Below, one piece after another: positions 35,273-48,183 of a stretch of 64,000 nt of DNA (positions are counted from its first letter, which is position 1; each line of letters opens with the position of its first letter). The stretch spans positions 992,001 through 1,056,000 of the forward strand of contig MU008165.1 in the NCBI GenBank assembly GCA_010909165.1. The letters run 5' to 3'. Under the pieces are notes generated by a model that worked only from the letters and a program-made list of their open reading frames with translations, did no database searches and was not told the origin of the DNA. This DNA is from Anthoceros angustus. Taxonomy: Eukaryota > Streptophyta > Anthocerotopsida > Anthocerotales > Anthocerotaceae. Made by a program: the position numbers and the translations under genes.

Positions 35273-37499
35273 CAGGTGATGGGGATGTTGTCTTGTCTCC
35301 ACAAGTTGGGAGCCTCCCCCAAAAACTCGCGCGAATACTGATAATCTATTTGCCGGTCCCCCATTTCCAATTCCGCCCTAGGCCCCCAGGTCCACTTAAT
35401 AGAAAATATGCTTCGTGTCCAGACATTCTGCTGGGCCTGGCTACTGCGAAGTGCCGGAGCTGGAGTTGCTTGTCATGACGAAGGAGATGCTCCGACCATG
35501 GCGCAGGCGGCTCCGACTCCGTCCCCTCGTTGCCCTGCCCTTCCCTGCTCTCAAGAAGCCAAATAATAAAAAACAACGAGGGTGTGGGCCGCTGCGGGCA
35601 TTGGCAAATGATGATGTAACCTGCACTCAAAATGTGTACAAAGCTGCCCGAATCTTCTCCCCCGGGCCTGGCACTGGCCCTGGCCCTGGCCCGGTGCCAG
35701 CCTTAGAGGGCATCTTGTGTCGGCAACGCCAGGCCACGCCACGCCAAGCCTTGGCCACGCCACTCCCACGCCATCGCCCGGGCCCGTCCACCACGTTTCC
35801 TCAGCTCCCTCTCCCTTCAGCCTTCCTTCCAACCTGCTCCTCCTTTCCCCACATGGTCATCACCGTCACCTTGCACGCATGGGCTGCAATCACAACTTAT
35901 CCCAATCTTAGGCTCTCTTCCGTCCCGTCGGAATTGCCCATACTGCGATTCTGATGCCATCCCTGCACGTTGCGATGCAAGCATAGCGTATCTCATTGGA
36001 TCCTTTGAGATTATATATATTTTTAATTTATATTAATATAAGAACCTCCTTTACAAGCATTATATTCAGTCCATCATCTGTAGGCAGAGCTACCTAGAAC
36101 ACATTGGTACAAATAGTAGACATTCTAATATTATAAAATATAATATGTATACTCATCCCATAAATATGATATGAAGATATGATATACTATTAAGGAGGTA
36201 TTGTGTAGATCCCTACCAAGGTTCTTAATAAGTTTAGGGGTATCGTGTATTCTTTGTTCTTGATAAGTTGATAAGTGCCGCGATTTTAATGTTTTTAATC
36301 TGTAAGTTCAATAATAACAAGAATTTTTCTGTTCTTAACAATTTCAAGAGTAGCACGTATTTTATGTCCTTAATAAGTTGTCAAGTGATACATATTATAT
36401 GCACTATATGTTGGTATTATATGCACTATATGTTGATAACAATCGTTCACATTATTTAACATAATCAAGATATTCCTTTGTATAGACATATGTCCTATGT
36501 GGTGAGTTATGCTTATTGTTTCTATAGATATCATAAGTTATTGGACCATCTCCACCTCCTCAACTTCTTTATAGAATTTACATTCACCCTTGTAATCCTT
36601 GAACTTGAATTGCATGACCTTTGTCTGTGGAGATTGACATTGAGACTATAGGCTGTGCAAAAGTCAGACGGTACATAAAGTTATTGTTGTAAGTCGTTCA
36701 AGGTGTGCGAAAAAGCATAATACCATTAGGATACAAGAGGATTGAGATATTCTCAAGGAACGGGCGAGTGCCAGGATCATCGAACTTTAGAAGCCACTCT
36801 TAAACTTGTCAATATACAACCCAACAACAACAATTGTATCGAATAGTATAAACTACAAGTGATTTTCATCAATCAACTAAAAAGAAAAAAGACATGTTTT
36901 CTTTGCGCTACAAATAATTGACACATGAATCCCTTCATGTTATACACTATTGTACAAAGGGGTAAATAAAAACATATAACAAGAGGTCAACAACCTTCTA
37001 GTTGTTACTAATTGTTGTCATGTAGCTGCTTCATTCTACCAAAACATCTGATAAGAACTATGTGGTTAAACAACCTTCCCCATAGGATCACTATTGGGTT
37101 AAGGTGTATGATCTAAATGTTCTTGGCCTTGTCTCTTAATTTCTTGTTCTATGACCCCATGAGCCTTGGTGGGCTAAGTACCTATTGAAAGGCCTCCTTA
37201 TGAGTGCCCCCCGTGGCCCGCCTTTTGTTCCCGAAGGGTGTACTCGAGTGGCCACTTGGTACCAATTATAATGTTTCCGAAGGGTGTTAGAAAGCCCTTG
37301 GCCCTACTCGAGTGGCCACTTGGTACCAATTATAAAGCTGTTTAAGCCTACCTGTTGTAAAGCCATTCGAGTTGCTCTTTGTAAGAGCATTTGGGAACTA
37401 TATGGCGCCTCAATCCATGGTGGCCCAATGCTAGTTATAAATTAATTTCTAATATGGACTTCTTCTACCCCTTCTTGTGGGAATTAGCTATGCTTAAGC

Positions 37500-38560
37500 T
37501 CTCCGCCGTGCTTTACACAAGATGAATATTCTGGATTCAACCTTCCAAAGCGCCTAGCCAACACGTTGGTGATCCCGTCTACCATGTACGGTGCTGAAAT
37601 CTTGCGTCCGGATCTCTCCCTTTCCACTTGGATGGAAAAGGTACAAGCTTCTTTTATTGGAGCTCATATTGTCTGTAAGCGCTCGACCCCTTTACCTATC
37701 CTCCTTTCTGACGATGCCACCTTTCGAAAACTCTTGAACTACGCGAAGGTCTTTTTCGCATGTCCTCTTTCCTACTCCAAGGCCTATTTTTGTTGGCTCT
37801 CTTAGGCTGCTGAATGGCTTAAAAGGCTCGAGTTTGAACCTCAGACTCCCGCCTTGGCCAACTCCCTACTCCTAGCTTCCCCTCTCACCTTCCTTCCAAC
37901 CACCTCATCCAGAAGGACCTCAAATTAAGATACCTTTCTCTCACTTGGTCCTCTATTTCATCCACCCCTCCTCTTAAGTCCAAACTTCATTTTCTCAAGG
38001 AAGAGTTTCGTGTCAATCCTCCTTACGGTTTCTTGGCACGTACTACGCTACTTTAGTTCTCCTCTCTTGTTTAAACTCCGTACACTCATTGGTCGATTTC
38101 ATGTTAACTTCATCACCTCCGAATTGAGACCGACTGTTGGATTAAGCCCTCGCCTCCTTAGAAAGAACGTATTCGCTAGACCCTGAATGTGAAATGCATT
38201 TTTTACTCTGTTATCCCGCTTATGCTGAAATTCGGGCTGAATATACTCTTGTTTTTTAGTGTGGTGGGTTCTCCTTGCGCAGATTTTTCTCTTTTCGTAT
38301 CCTTAAGCTCTATGGCCTTTGTCTTTCTAAGTTTTTTGATCATCGGCAAGCCTTATTGGACTCCTTATAGCGTTTGCCTTTTTTCTTCATCTCTTATAAC
38401 TTTCGCCTCTTTTTTCTCTAATCTCAAACAATTATTGTCTCTCTCTAGTTCAAACGTAATATGTGGACTATGCTTATTACCTCTTCTATGTTATACTATC
38501 TTTGTCCCATAGAGATCCTTCTTCCCTTAGCAGACATAAATAAAGTTGTTGTTGTTGTAT
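37500..38560 (+). mobile_element. Decayed non-LTR (LINE) retrotransposon, 3' fragment
   Basis: The open stretch 37566-37805 begins MVIPSTMYGAEILRPDLSL and continues with MEKVQASFIG and TPLPILLSD. This matches the post-reverse-transcriptase region of plant LINE proteins (IPxxLYGxE... and KVQ...F). Further text in shifted frames at about 38195-38380 looks like the cysteine-containing zf-RVT end. The fragment closes with a (TTG)n tail near 38550, the type of simple-repeat 3' end many LINEs have. Stops and frameshifts are numerous. The clade (RTE-like from the TTG tail) is a guess. Confidence 0.6.
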
Positions 38561-38740
38561 TGTTAGAATACTCTGCTCTCTCCCACGTTTCCCGAGTTCA
38601 AATCTCGACAATGAATCCCTTAGCGGACATAAATAGAGTTGTTGTTGTTGTATTGTTAGGATACTCCGCTCTCTCCCATATTTCCGCTCTCTCCTATGTT
38701 TTCCGGGTATGAATCTCGGCAATGAATAGTGTGAAAGGTC
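38520..38740 (+). repeat. Duplicated LINE 3' tail
   Basis: The segment CCCTTAGCAGACATAAATAA followed by GTTGTTGTTGTATTGTTAG and ATACTCYGCTCTCTCCCA occurs twice in full. A third partial copy (CGCTCTCTCCTATGTTTTCC) follows, and a shorter trace (GAATCTCGGCAATG) lies beyond it. Confidence 0.8.
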
Positions 38741-39982
38741 ACCAAAAGATTTGCATTTTTTGCTGGGTGGAATCTCGGCAATGGAATGTGAGTATAGGGC
38801 ATATCATTGTCATCAACTCTATACTGCCCTATATCTATTGTTGTTGATTCATGCATGTCCTTCTTTTTGTTCGTTGATTCATGCATGCCCCTCTTTTTGT
38901 TCGTCATGTCTTGTGAAGGAGGATAGTCATGTCTTGTAAAGGAGTACTTTTGTTCCTTTCTTGCTGTTAGGTTGCTCTTCTGTCTTGTCTCTTGCCCAAG
39001 GTTATGGTACATATTTTTATTAAGCCCCGCTAATCTTATTACACAAAACCGATTGATACATTGCTCCACACAATCTCTTCATTTGATTTTTGTATATATA
39101 TATTATATATACATATATTGTACTATAACAATAAATGTCTATGTGCTTGAGATTAAGACTTAGATTTATGTAGTCATTGAATATTAAAAGGAACTCAACA
39201 TCACTGAATGTTTCTTCAACCCTTGTTTCTCTACCACACACCTTTGCCACATCTACGGACCAACTTGCGTGAATGAAATACTTTTTTCTTTCATACATAG
39301 CAAGTGTGTTATGAAATCATATCATTGTATGCACAAACAGGGACCAATCTCGAGTTCAATGTAGGGATGAAAACACTTCTAAGTGTAACCATGTTGTAAT
39401 GGTGCACAATGATTTTGATATGCTTTGAGATCGTGAAATTAGGAGTTTAGGTCTTATAATACAGACTTCAACCATTTGATGATGCCAAAAAATAAAAGTC
39501 TGAATTTAATTAAGAAAACCTCATACATGAGACACTACATTGAGTCTAATAAATAGAGACTAGGTTTGTCCAAGACCTCTAATAAAATTTCTATATTCAA
39601 TGCACAAAATAAAAACTATAAAATAATTTTTTCTTAACGAATCATCAGTTTAAAGAAAATAGATAAGTCTGGGTGAAGTGTGATACCAAGGATTTATGAG
39701 ATGGTTCAAATACATTTATTCAATATTTTCTGACTTCGACACCAAAACTCATCCTCCTCTTTGTATCTATCTACCTATTCGTGTTCGCTGTAATACAATG
39801 TATTTGTTTTAAAAATATAACATGAAATTTGGGTCCAAATAAAACTCAATTTGGTTCTCAATCGCTATTAGAAAATCAAATCTTCAATTTCCTGTTGATC
39901 ATGGATACGTCACATTTTTCTTGTTTAAAGTAGTATTATCGAATGATTCAAATATCATTGTTGAACTATAGAAATGTACAGT

Positions 39983-40215
39983 GGACGTCATTCTTTATTC
40001 CGCATAAATTTGATCGTCATGTTCATACAAATACATAGATTTGATGGTCATTTTCATATTGATATTTTAATCCATTGTTTAACAATTGAATAATAAACGT
40101 CATGATTTATTCTACATAGATTTGATCGTCATGTTCATACAAATAGATAGATTTGATCATCATGTTCATCCAAATATTTAATCCATTGTTTATCAATTGA
40201 ATAATGAACGTCAGG
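39983..40215 (+). repeat. Tandem repeat of about 112 bp in AT-rich DNA
   Basis: Two units start with ACGTCA(T) at about 39985 and 40097, each containing AGATTTGATCGTCATGTTCA and AATCCATTGTTTA. A third start is visible at about 40208. It is noncoding. Confidence 0.8.
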
Positions 40216-42780
40216 ATTCTTGAGCAACGGCTGATTTGCAGCAGAACAATGTAGCTAATTATATATGCATTGTTGTTACTTGTTTATTGAACAAAATAGG
40301 AGAATGAATCATCAAACAAAAACAAAAACTTAAACAATATATTTTCAGAAGAATATTTGGAGAAAAAATATTGTAAGTTCATGATACATTTAATTATAAA
40401 AGATTGAATTTTAACATTATTTATAGTAATTTTCTCATAAATACTCTTACTAGAAGGGCTCAAACCTTTCTCTTTATGAAAAAATTAAAATAATAAGGTC
40501 GTGAAGGATATATCAATAAGTTTGAAAGTTGTAAAATATTTATTTTTAAGTATCAAAAAAATATTATTTTCATGATAAAGAGTATGTGTAAGACTATCAA
40601 CGTATGATCATATAATAATAATTATATATGTTATAGAACGTGGAGACTTTATAAATATGTAGAGATGCAAAGGCTAGCCTTTTAGACTAGGCACTTTTAC
40701 CCCAAAGTTCAAAATCTTTGGAGTTTTAGTATTTCCTCTCAATGTGGGTTAAAAGTAGTTTCTTAGGCTTAGCCTTTGCTGCTAGCTTTCTTGGCATTTC
40801 TAGTTTCTTGGTAGTGTTTTGGGATTGCTCTGTATCCGCCGGTCTATGAGTAGTTATTTATTCTAAATAATGTTGGGTGATTATATTGTTATAAAAAAAG
40901 GTGGGTTAAATTATGTTCACATCATTGGATTAAAACCTTCCAGCTCCACAATGCGTACTTTTCATGACATCCATCCATGTAACTGAAAGTCTCACATTTT
41001 GTCTAAAAGGCTTAGATAGGAATTATGTCGAAGTAAGAACATTGTACTTAATGAGGTAAAAACTCTATAATGATGAGATCAGAACTCTGTAATTCATTGT
41101 CTGTGGGGTGAATGAGTGCTGGATAGAGATTAAGTACTTGCTTGGTATGCTTTTCTTACTCTATGATCAACATAGCAGCACTTGCTTACCCGGGTCTACT
41201 TGCTTATCTTACAAAAAAGTGCATCACGTACAAAAAGGTTTAACCACTAGAGCGAGATCTTCTTTTAGTATTTAATATTCGATAGTTCAGCATGACATTC
41301 CTGTATTGCTTATGTGTAAGATCTTGCTATTGTTATGAGACATTGTGTTTTTATAAATTGTCTTCATTCAGATGATCCCAACATGTTTCACTACAACAAA
41401 GATAACCTACTAGGAGGCCCTACAACACGTTACAATAGCAGCCGATTGTAGGTGGAGGTTATATATAAAGCAACCTCTCGCGGCTGGACACCAGCAGCCC
41501 TTTTACCCTTTTATTTATGAGTAAGATGAGATTGTATATTAGGTGGCCCTAGAGGGCTTTAACAAGAGAGATCTTATATTGCGTGGGTCACCAGGTGATA
41601 GGCCAGAAAGTGCAAGGAGTAATCGGGGATGGGTGATTCCCCATCCCAAGAGTGATCCGGCCAGAGGGTTGCTTAATCACTTGAAAAATTATACAGGATG
41701 GGTGATACCCTCTCGTAGTGGCGAACCAACCAGTCGATCGTCGCGTAAACACTAAGTTCCTTTGAACTCCTGGCATATAGGAACTCAGGGCTGCCGCGCT
41801 ACTCATCAACAGATGACAGATCGTGTTAGTGCTTGTGGAGGATCATCACAATTACCAAAAAATGACATGATCTAATTCATCAATATTTTTTATTTGTTAT
41901 ATATTTTCAGATTTAAATATGATATCTTCAAACTACAGAAATAATTAAAAGTAAGAAATATAATGTTAAATATCGATATATAATATTAAATAATAGTTTT
42001 TAAAAGTAGGAACTATTAAAAAGGGGCATTATGTTGTATATCTCCATTAAAATATGTTTCACAAGGGCATTATGTTATCAAGGTTGAGATTGAAATAGCA
42101 CATATATCCATAAGAAAATCATTATAAATTGTTTCTGAATGCCAAAATAACATTATCTAGAAATATAAAAGTGATAGAAAAATTATATTTTTCGCATCTT
42201 GTATAAAGTATGATAAACATCTCTCTTCCTAGTGCCATGGTGTCATAATAAGTTGATTAAAAGGTGGCTGATGTGTTGGTACATTTCACTTTAAAATTCC
42301 TTCCATCTAACCTGATATCTGCATTTTAGAAGTTTGAATGGTATTACCGTTATATTTGGATTGATTAGATCCAAAGAGTATAACAAGAGTAAAAATTAAA
42401 AATAGTAGTGCCGATATGAGATTAATTGGATTGATTAGATTGAAGAATATAATATGATTAAAAATTTTAAAATATTAGTAAGGATATGAGTTTCATTGTG
42501 TGTTCTGTTCTGGGACGGAGGATTTGGACATGGTTCTAGGAAACAGTCAATATAATCTACTTAAAGGAATGAATTTATGCAGGTGATTATGCATGTAATC
42601 AACATTATACTATGATAAATCTTATTGGTTAGCTTATGATCATGGATGTAGGGGTTGGGGGGTTGTGGATCATATGTGTACATGCGTGGTTGAGAGTAGT
42701 TAGGGAAGAGCCTTATGAGTTGTAGAGATATATTTATCAATAATAGATAAATGAATAAAAATAATTAGTTATAAGTAAAA

Positions 42781-45700
42781 AACTAGGGGAAATGGCAGTT
42801 CACTGGTATAAAATAGGAGTATATCTTGGGCTGAGTCAAGAGAAAACAAAAACAAACGTTAACCTAAAGCCGGAAGGTCGGAGGAAGGTCCCGTGGAGAG
42901 AAGTAGAGATCGAAATGAGTTGGGAGGAACATATTTTGAAAGCAGTTGGGGGATCCGAGATCCCCACAGCCACAGCCAGAGGCACAGGCAGAGGCAGAGG
43001 CAGAGGCACAGCCACAGGCACAGGCACAGCCACGCCACACGAGCGAGCGTGGCAAATGGTTTTTTAAGCCCAGGTAGTGGGAATATTCTGGAAAAAGATT
43101 GCAGCGCGGACCGCAACAGGGGCGGGTTGGGAAAAGGTGGAAAGCGCGTAAACAGGGCATAAGCTATGCGCGTGAATTTGTTGGGTGTGTTTTTGTGCAC
43201 CATGTTGCATGGAAGGAGCTGAGCACGTGACATGGGGAAACGCTAAGCGGGCGGCTAAGTTAAGCGGGCTAAGCGGGAAGCGCTAAGGATGGGAAATGCT
43301 GCCCACGACAGGGCGCGGGCAACCGGGGGGTTGGGGGAATGGATATGGCGTGAGGAAGGAGGTGGGAAGGCGGGGCTGCTAATTATGCGGCTGAATCCGT
43401 GATTTGCAGCGGCGGCTCATGATCAGGCGCGCACAAGCCGGGAAGGCCCGATCTCCTGGAATGCAGCGCCGGCCCGACCCGGCCCGGCCCGGCCCGGCAC
43501 ACCATACTAAATTTACGTTTGGTGTTTTGTTCCAAACGCCATGAGATGCTGGGCTGCTGTAATGCGGCCTGCGCGCCCTCTATTTAATGTCGCCCGGCCC
43601 TCATTTAATGCAATGGAAATGCAGCAGTCGCCATCGCCCGCTTGCTGCTTCCTGCTTCCTGCTTCCTGCTTGCTGCTTGCCTGCTCGGGCTGGGATTGGG
43701 ACTCGCCATCCCTTCGCCTTCCCCGCTCTAGACTGGACTCCTTGTTCTTTGCCACTCTTGGTCAAGCTTGGTGGTGGCCTTGGACTGGGTCGGCGTCTTG
43801 GGCTGCTCTCTCTCCCTTTTCTTTCCTTTCCTTTCCTTTCCTTTCCTTCCCTCTGCTTTCCGGAATCCGGTCGCGGTCCGGCCCGGTCCCGCTGCTGTTG
43901 TTTGAAAGGCGGGAGGTTTGGTCGTTGTGGATTTTGCATGGCGTACTGGCGAGGCGACTTTTACTGCATTGTTGACTGGTGGGAGGCGGAGCGCCCATGA
44001 TGTATATCGCGCTCGGCCAATGCCAATGCCAATGCCAATGCCGTTGCCATGCACGCTGCGAAGCGCCCAGGCAACGCGCCCATAATACTGCAGCCCAGTG
44101 TAAGAAATTATAAAACCCCCCGGCTTAAGTTTGTTAATCTTTATCTTGAATGAATAAGAAATATGAGTCCTGACGGGAGTCCTGAATGCCGGATGCTGAA
44201 TTGCGTGTCCGAAGGCCACGTGGCCCGCTCCGCTGCACAGTAGCGTAACCCAGGTGGTTACAATTTAACCGCTGGTGGCGGCCCGCAGATGCCGCCTCTG
44301 CGGAAATGCACGCAAGCGGTAAGCGGTGGCCACCCACCCCGCGCCCACCCAGCGTGCTTCCTCCCCTGCTTCCGCTTCCGGGTTGGCCTCGCCGGGCCTG
44401 GCCTGGCCCGGCCCCGGCCCCGGCCCGTCATCTTCTCTCTCTAGAACTGGCTCCCGTGTCGTGACCTGGGGATCGCCGTGCTGCCTCTCGCTCGCTCCTT
44501 GCGCTTCGCACGCCCGGAGAGGAGAGGGGAGGCCGCCTTCCTTCTTCCTTCTTCCTGCTGCGTGAAGGCGGAAACTGCTTTGCTTGCTTGCTTGCCTGGG
44601 AGACAGCAAATTGGAGAGAATGGGATGTGCGATTGGCTGCGAATGCGAATGCGAATGCGACTGCGACTGCAATGGAGGGGGGAGATGTTGCGTGTTGTTG
44701 CCGTTGATGTCGCTGGTGCCGGCCGAGCTCAGCGTCTCTCTCTAGCGCGCGCGAGAGACGCGCGAGACGCGGGAGGCGGGGGGCGGGAGGGAGGCGCCGT
44801 GTCTGTTTCTTTCATTCATGCATCGGCAAGCGCCTGCCTCTGCCTCTGCCTCTGCCTCTGCCTCTGCCTCTGCCTGCCTCTGCCCCTGCCCCTGCCTCGC
44901 CTTCGTCGCTCTCATCTCTCTCCAGACACCGGGGCGGTGCTCGGCGGAGCACAGCAGCCAGCTCTTCGGCGTTGGAACCGTCTGTGGCCTGCCCTGCAGG
45001 CCTGGCCTGGCCTGGCCTGGCCTGGCTTGCGCCTGCGTCTGCCACACCCCCTCCTGTTCTCTCGCATTCTGTCTTTTTCTTGTCCGCGCCTCAACTCTCA
45101 TTCTCTTCCTTCCTTCCTTCCTTTCTTCCTTTCTTCCCTGCCTTGCTTCGTCTCCTTCCTTCCTTCCTTGCTTGCTCCCCTGCCTTGCTTGCTCTCCTTT
45201 CCTGCTGCTCCCCGCTCTGGCGACTTCGCTCCCTCCTCGCTGCAGAACCATGCTCTGTGCCAGCCTCGCGCTCTTCCCCAGCCACTCCAGCTCGCATGCG
45301 CTTCTCACTCGGCCGCCACCGAGATCAGGATTCCGAGCGCCACCGGCAGCGGAAGAGGCAGCGGTATCCTGCACATCCCGATCCCGATCGCTGCCTGCTC
45401 ATACTTAGCTGAGCTTGCCCTCGCCCTCGCCCTCGCCCTGCTCACTCTCTCTCTGTCATCTGGCATCTGGTTTCGTTGCTCCCAGGCGCGGGCATCCGGC
45501 ATTGCTGCTTCGGCCCAAGCCCTTTTTTCGAGCTCTTCTCCTTCCTCGTCCTTCTCCTCTGCAGACTCCAGTCCACTCCTTCGTCTTCCCAGCTTTTGCC
45601 GCGCAGGCAGGCGCTTTGCTTCCTGGCTTTGAGGAAGTTGGGAGAGGGAGCCGGGTGTTGCCACTCCCTTCCTTGTCTTGCCTTGCCTTGCCTTGCCTTG

Positions 45701-47131
45701 CCTTGCCTTGCCTTGCCTTGCCTTGCCTTGCATTGCATCGCACTGCATTGCTTTCCATTGCTTGCAAGCCTCTCGACGCACGTGCTCCTCAACTCCATTG
45801 GCGGATGAGCCTTTTCCTCCGCTTTTGCCTCCACATTCTCTCTCCATCTCCTCCTCTCACTTCTCTCTTGTCCCGCTCCGCCTCCTTAGCCTGAGCCCCG
45901 AAGCCCTTGTTCCTTCTCCTCCTGCTCCTTCTCCGCTTCCTCCTGCTCCCCCCGCCTTGTTTATCCCGTGATCCCTCGTGCGTGCCTGGACTGCTGCCCT
46001 CTCGCTGCGGGAAGCTCATCCATCCCCTTGGCCAGTAGCGGCGCTTGGGACCAACACTTGGCTTCTCCTCCAGGACCTCGTCGCATCGCATTCCGCTTCC
46101 ACGCTTCCTCCTTGCCGCAAGGCTTGCCTGCATCGCTTCCCCTTCTCCCGCCAATTTCATTCCTCTCCATGCTAGATTCCTCTTAATTCTAGGGCTGCCT
46201 CGCCGCTCTGCTGAACTCACCTCTACCCTGCTGCTCTCCTCGCCAGCCTCCCCCCTCCCCTTCCTCTCCCCGACCGCCTTCCTAGCGTTTTGCTAAATTT
46301 ACAATTTCAAATCCATCCCTGCTTCCAGCCTCGGCAAGGTGTGCCGCTCTCCTGGCCGGATGAATTCCACTGCTGCTAGATAATCCTCTCCTGCATCCTG
46401 CTCCAAGCAGCTCATCGCCGCTGCCTGTTGTGTTGTTTGGCAATCCATGCTGCACCACCGCCAGCAGTAGCGCCTTGGAAGTGAGCGCAAGGTTTGATTT
46501 GGTCTGGTCTGGTCTGGTCTGGTGCGGTTTCCTTCCTGTGCGCGCTGCAGTAGTAGAAGTAGAAGTAGAAGTAGAAGGAGAAGCAGAGCTGGCTTTGGCT
46601 TTGGCTTTGCAGTTTCTTCTTCAATACTCAGCCTTTGTTTGTTTGAAGCTTGTCGTTCGATATTGAGCTGTTGTGCGCTGTTCCTTTTTGTTCCGGATCC
46701 GCGCTGCCTCCCGTCCGGATTGCTTGTGAATTTGGATGACACTGTCAAGCTCTGCCAGCCTTGTTGCTGACGCTTCCTTGCCTCCTCTTCCAACGGTGCT
46801 GGTGCAGCTCAAGGCGGGAGCTAGCTGCAGCGACCACTCCGCACGAATGCTGGAGCTGAAGAGAAGAAGAAGCTGAGCGGAGCAGAGGCGATCGGGAGGC
46901 AGCGCTGCAGGGAGCGGGGCCGGGTGTGCCCCCAAGTCCGCATAAGTGGCATCTCCCAATCACACAATTTCTCTCTCGCTCTTTGGCGGTCCGTCCCGGG
47001 GTTCACTCTCCCAAAATGTGAGCCTCTCGCCGCTCTCTCTGCAGATCGAGGCAGGGGGGGGCGAGTCTGCAGTGCACAACTTGGGGCGACACCAGCAGGA
47101 TCAGTTCCAGCAGGGGGGGCATGTGCACCCC
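42781..47131 (+). promoter_or_regulatory. GC-rich, microsatellite-dense upstream region of the AHL gene
   Basis: No gene is supported here. The segment is packed with penta- and hexanucleotide runs: CACAGG/AGGCAG at 42965-43036, CTTTC at 43817-43850, AATGCC at 44017-44042, GCGAAT at 44639-44670, CTGCCT at 44832-44880, CTGGC at 45000-45027, CTCGCC at 45416-45440, CCTTG (about 11 units) at 45677-45731, GGTCT at 46500-46522 and AGAAGT at 46551-46580. From about 44450 to 47040 the plus strand is strongly pyrimidine-rich, as in long plant 5' UTRs. A possible splice acceptor (CTCTCTCTGCAG) ends at 47044. The role as promoter and leader is inferred from position only. Confidence 0.4.
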
Positions 47132-48183
47132 ATGGCAGGCTTAGATTCCCTGCGCGCCGGGCCGGGCCCGGGCCCGGGCCCGGGACCGGGGCCGGGGCTG
47201 GGCCACCAGGATCCCCACACCTCCGGCTCCGACGAGAACAGCGGCAGCTCCGGCCACGGCAGGGGCAAGAAGCGCGGGCGGGTGAAGGCTCCCGGGAGCG
47301 ATTCCGGCCTCCTCTCCCAGGGCTCCCAGCTGGTGCAGCAGCAGCAGCAACAGCAGGCTGGCGGAGGAGGAGGAGGAGGAGGAGGAGGAGGAGCAGGCGG
47401 GGTGGGAGGTAGCAGCGGCTCTGCAGGAGGCGGAGGAGGTACCGGGGGAAGCGGAGGCGGGGCAGCGAGTGGTGGAGGCGGAACAGCTCCTCCGGAAGGA
47501 CATCGCAAGCCCCGGGGCAGGCCCCCCGGGTCCAAGAACAAGCCCAAGCCGCCCATCATCATCACCCGGGACAGCGGCAACGGGATGAAGCCTCACGTGC
47601 TGGAGGTGGCGCACGGGGCGGACGTGCGGGAGAGCGTGGCGGCCTTCGCCAGGCGGAAGCAGCGCGGGGTGTGCATCCTTGCGGGGAGCGGGACGGTGTC
47701 CAACGTGACGCTCCGGCAGACGACTGCTCCCGGCGCCACCGTCACCTACCACGGGCGGTTCGAGATCCTGTCCCTGTCGGGGGCCTTCCTGCCGCCCCCG
47801 GCGCCGGCCTCCGCCGCGGGGCTCACAATCGCGCTTGTTGGCGCGTCGGGGCAGGTGGTGGGCGGCAGCGTCGTGGGCCTCCTGCTGGCGTCCAGCCCGG
47901 TGCTGGTGATCGCGGCCTCGTTCGCTGGGGCCACCACGACCGCCTGCCCATGGACGACGAGGAGCCGAGCCAGCAGCTGGCAGTGTCGGCCTCCGGGGAG
48001 GGTGGGCGTGCCGGGCCAGGGCCAGGGCCAGGTGGGCGCGCCCGCGCCGGAGACTACGCCGTGGCCGCCGCCGCCGCCGCCAACATGGCCCTCTACAACC
48101 AGAACCCGCAGCTCTCCAATTGCCAGCTCTCCACCGACGTCCTGGCCTGGGCCAACGCCTCCCGCGGCCCGCCGTACCAGTGA
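47132..48183 (+). CDS. AT-hook motif nuclear-localized (AHL) protein, with one frameshift
   Basis: AHL proteins bind AT-rich DNA and form trimers through the PPC (DUF296) domain to regulate transcription and chromatin. From the first in-frame ATG (47132) the product has a Gly/Pro repeat, a Gln run, a long Gly run, one AT-hook at about residues 125-140 ([18 protein letters not shown], the type-I form) and a PPC domain from about 147, with [15 protein letters not shown] and GASGQVVGG. After ASFAGAT the frame changes between 47935 and 47936: one base is missing, and the next frame carries the expected DRLPMDDEE tail, ending [10 protein letters not shown] at TGA 48181-48183. The intended length is about 350 residues. 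Read as given, the protein gains an unrelated tail to 48532. It is either a sequencing error or a recent mutation outside the DNA-binding part. Confidence 0.85.

Larger units (their letters stand above)
30051..36000. other. Gene-poor spacer with short repeats
   Basis: I find no supported gene on either strand in these 6 kb. The region holds TACATG/CATATG-rich stretches, GGGCT repeats near 31785-31811, a (CAG)8 run at about 32816-32843, GGCCA/GGGCCAG repeats near 34455-34495, CCCAG/CCCAA repeats at 35222-35272 and CTGGCC repeats near 35670-35690. Open frames up to 271 codons (34017-34832) are repeat-driven, rich in Pro, Gly, Ala and Arg, and have overlapping rivals on the other strand. Noncoding transcripts cannot be excluded. 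Confidence 0.45.
36001..42780. other. AT-rich block with decayed repeats
   Basis: Base composition shifts sharply to AT-rich at about 36000 and back at about 42780. Apart from the LINE relic at 37500-38740, only short tandem duplications are visible: 23-bp units at about 36390-36440, a 31-bp pair at 37241-37271 and 37305-37335, units of about 112 bp at 39983-40215, and units of about 69 bp at 42357-42490. No gene is supported. The composition and decay fit old, heavily mutated repeat DNA. Confidence 0.6.

Noticed and set aside
38585-38605. GAGTTCAAATCTC resembling a tRNA/SINE B box
   Set aside because: No A box lies at the correct distance and no cloverleaf can be folded. It lies in the LINE tail repeat.
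41620-41715. GGATGGGTGA motifs recalling 5S rRNA
   Set aside because: Only this short motif matches. The rest of the 5S sequence is absent, and the motif occurs twice in unrelated context.
44742-45847. Long open frames on both strands (up to 384 codons) in the microsatellite region
   Set aside because: They arise from CCTTG, CTGCCT and similar repeats that lack stops. Peptides are simple repeats, rivals overlap on the opposite strand, and no family text is seen.
46946-47131. N-terminal extension of the AHL frame
   Set aside because: The frame opens at a GTG, which is not a usual plant start. The first in-frame ATG is 47132, and the stretch has a possible splice acceptor at 47044.
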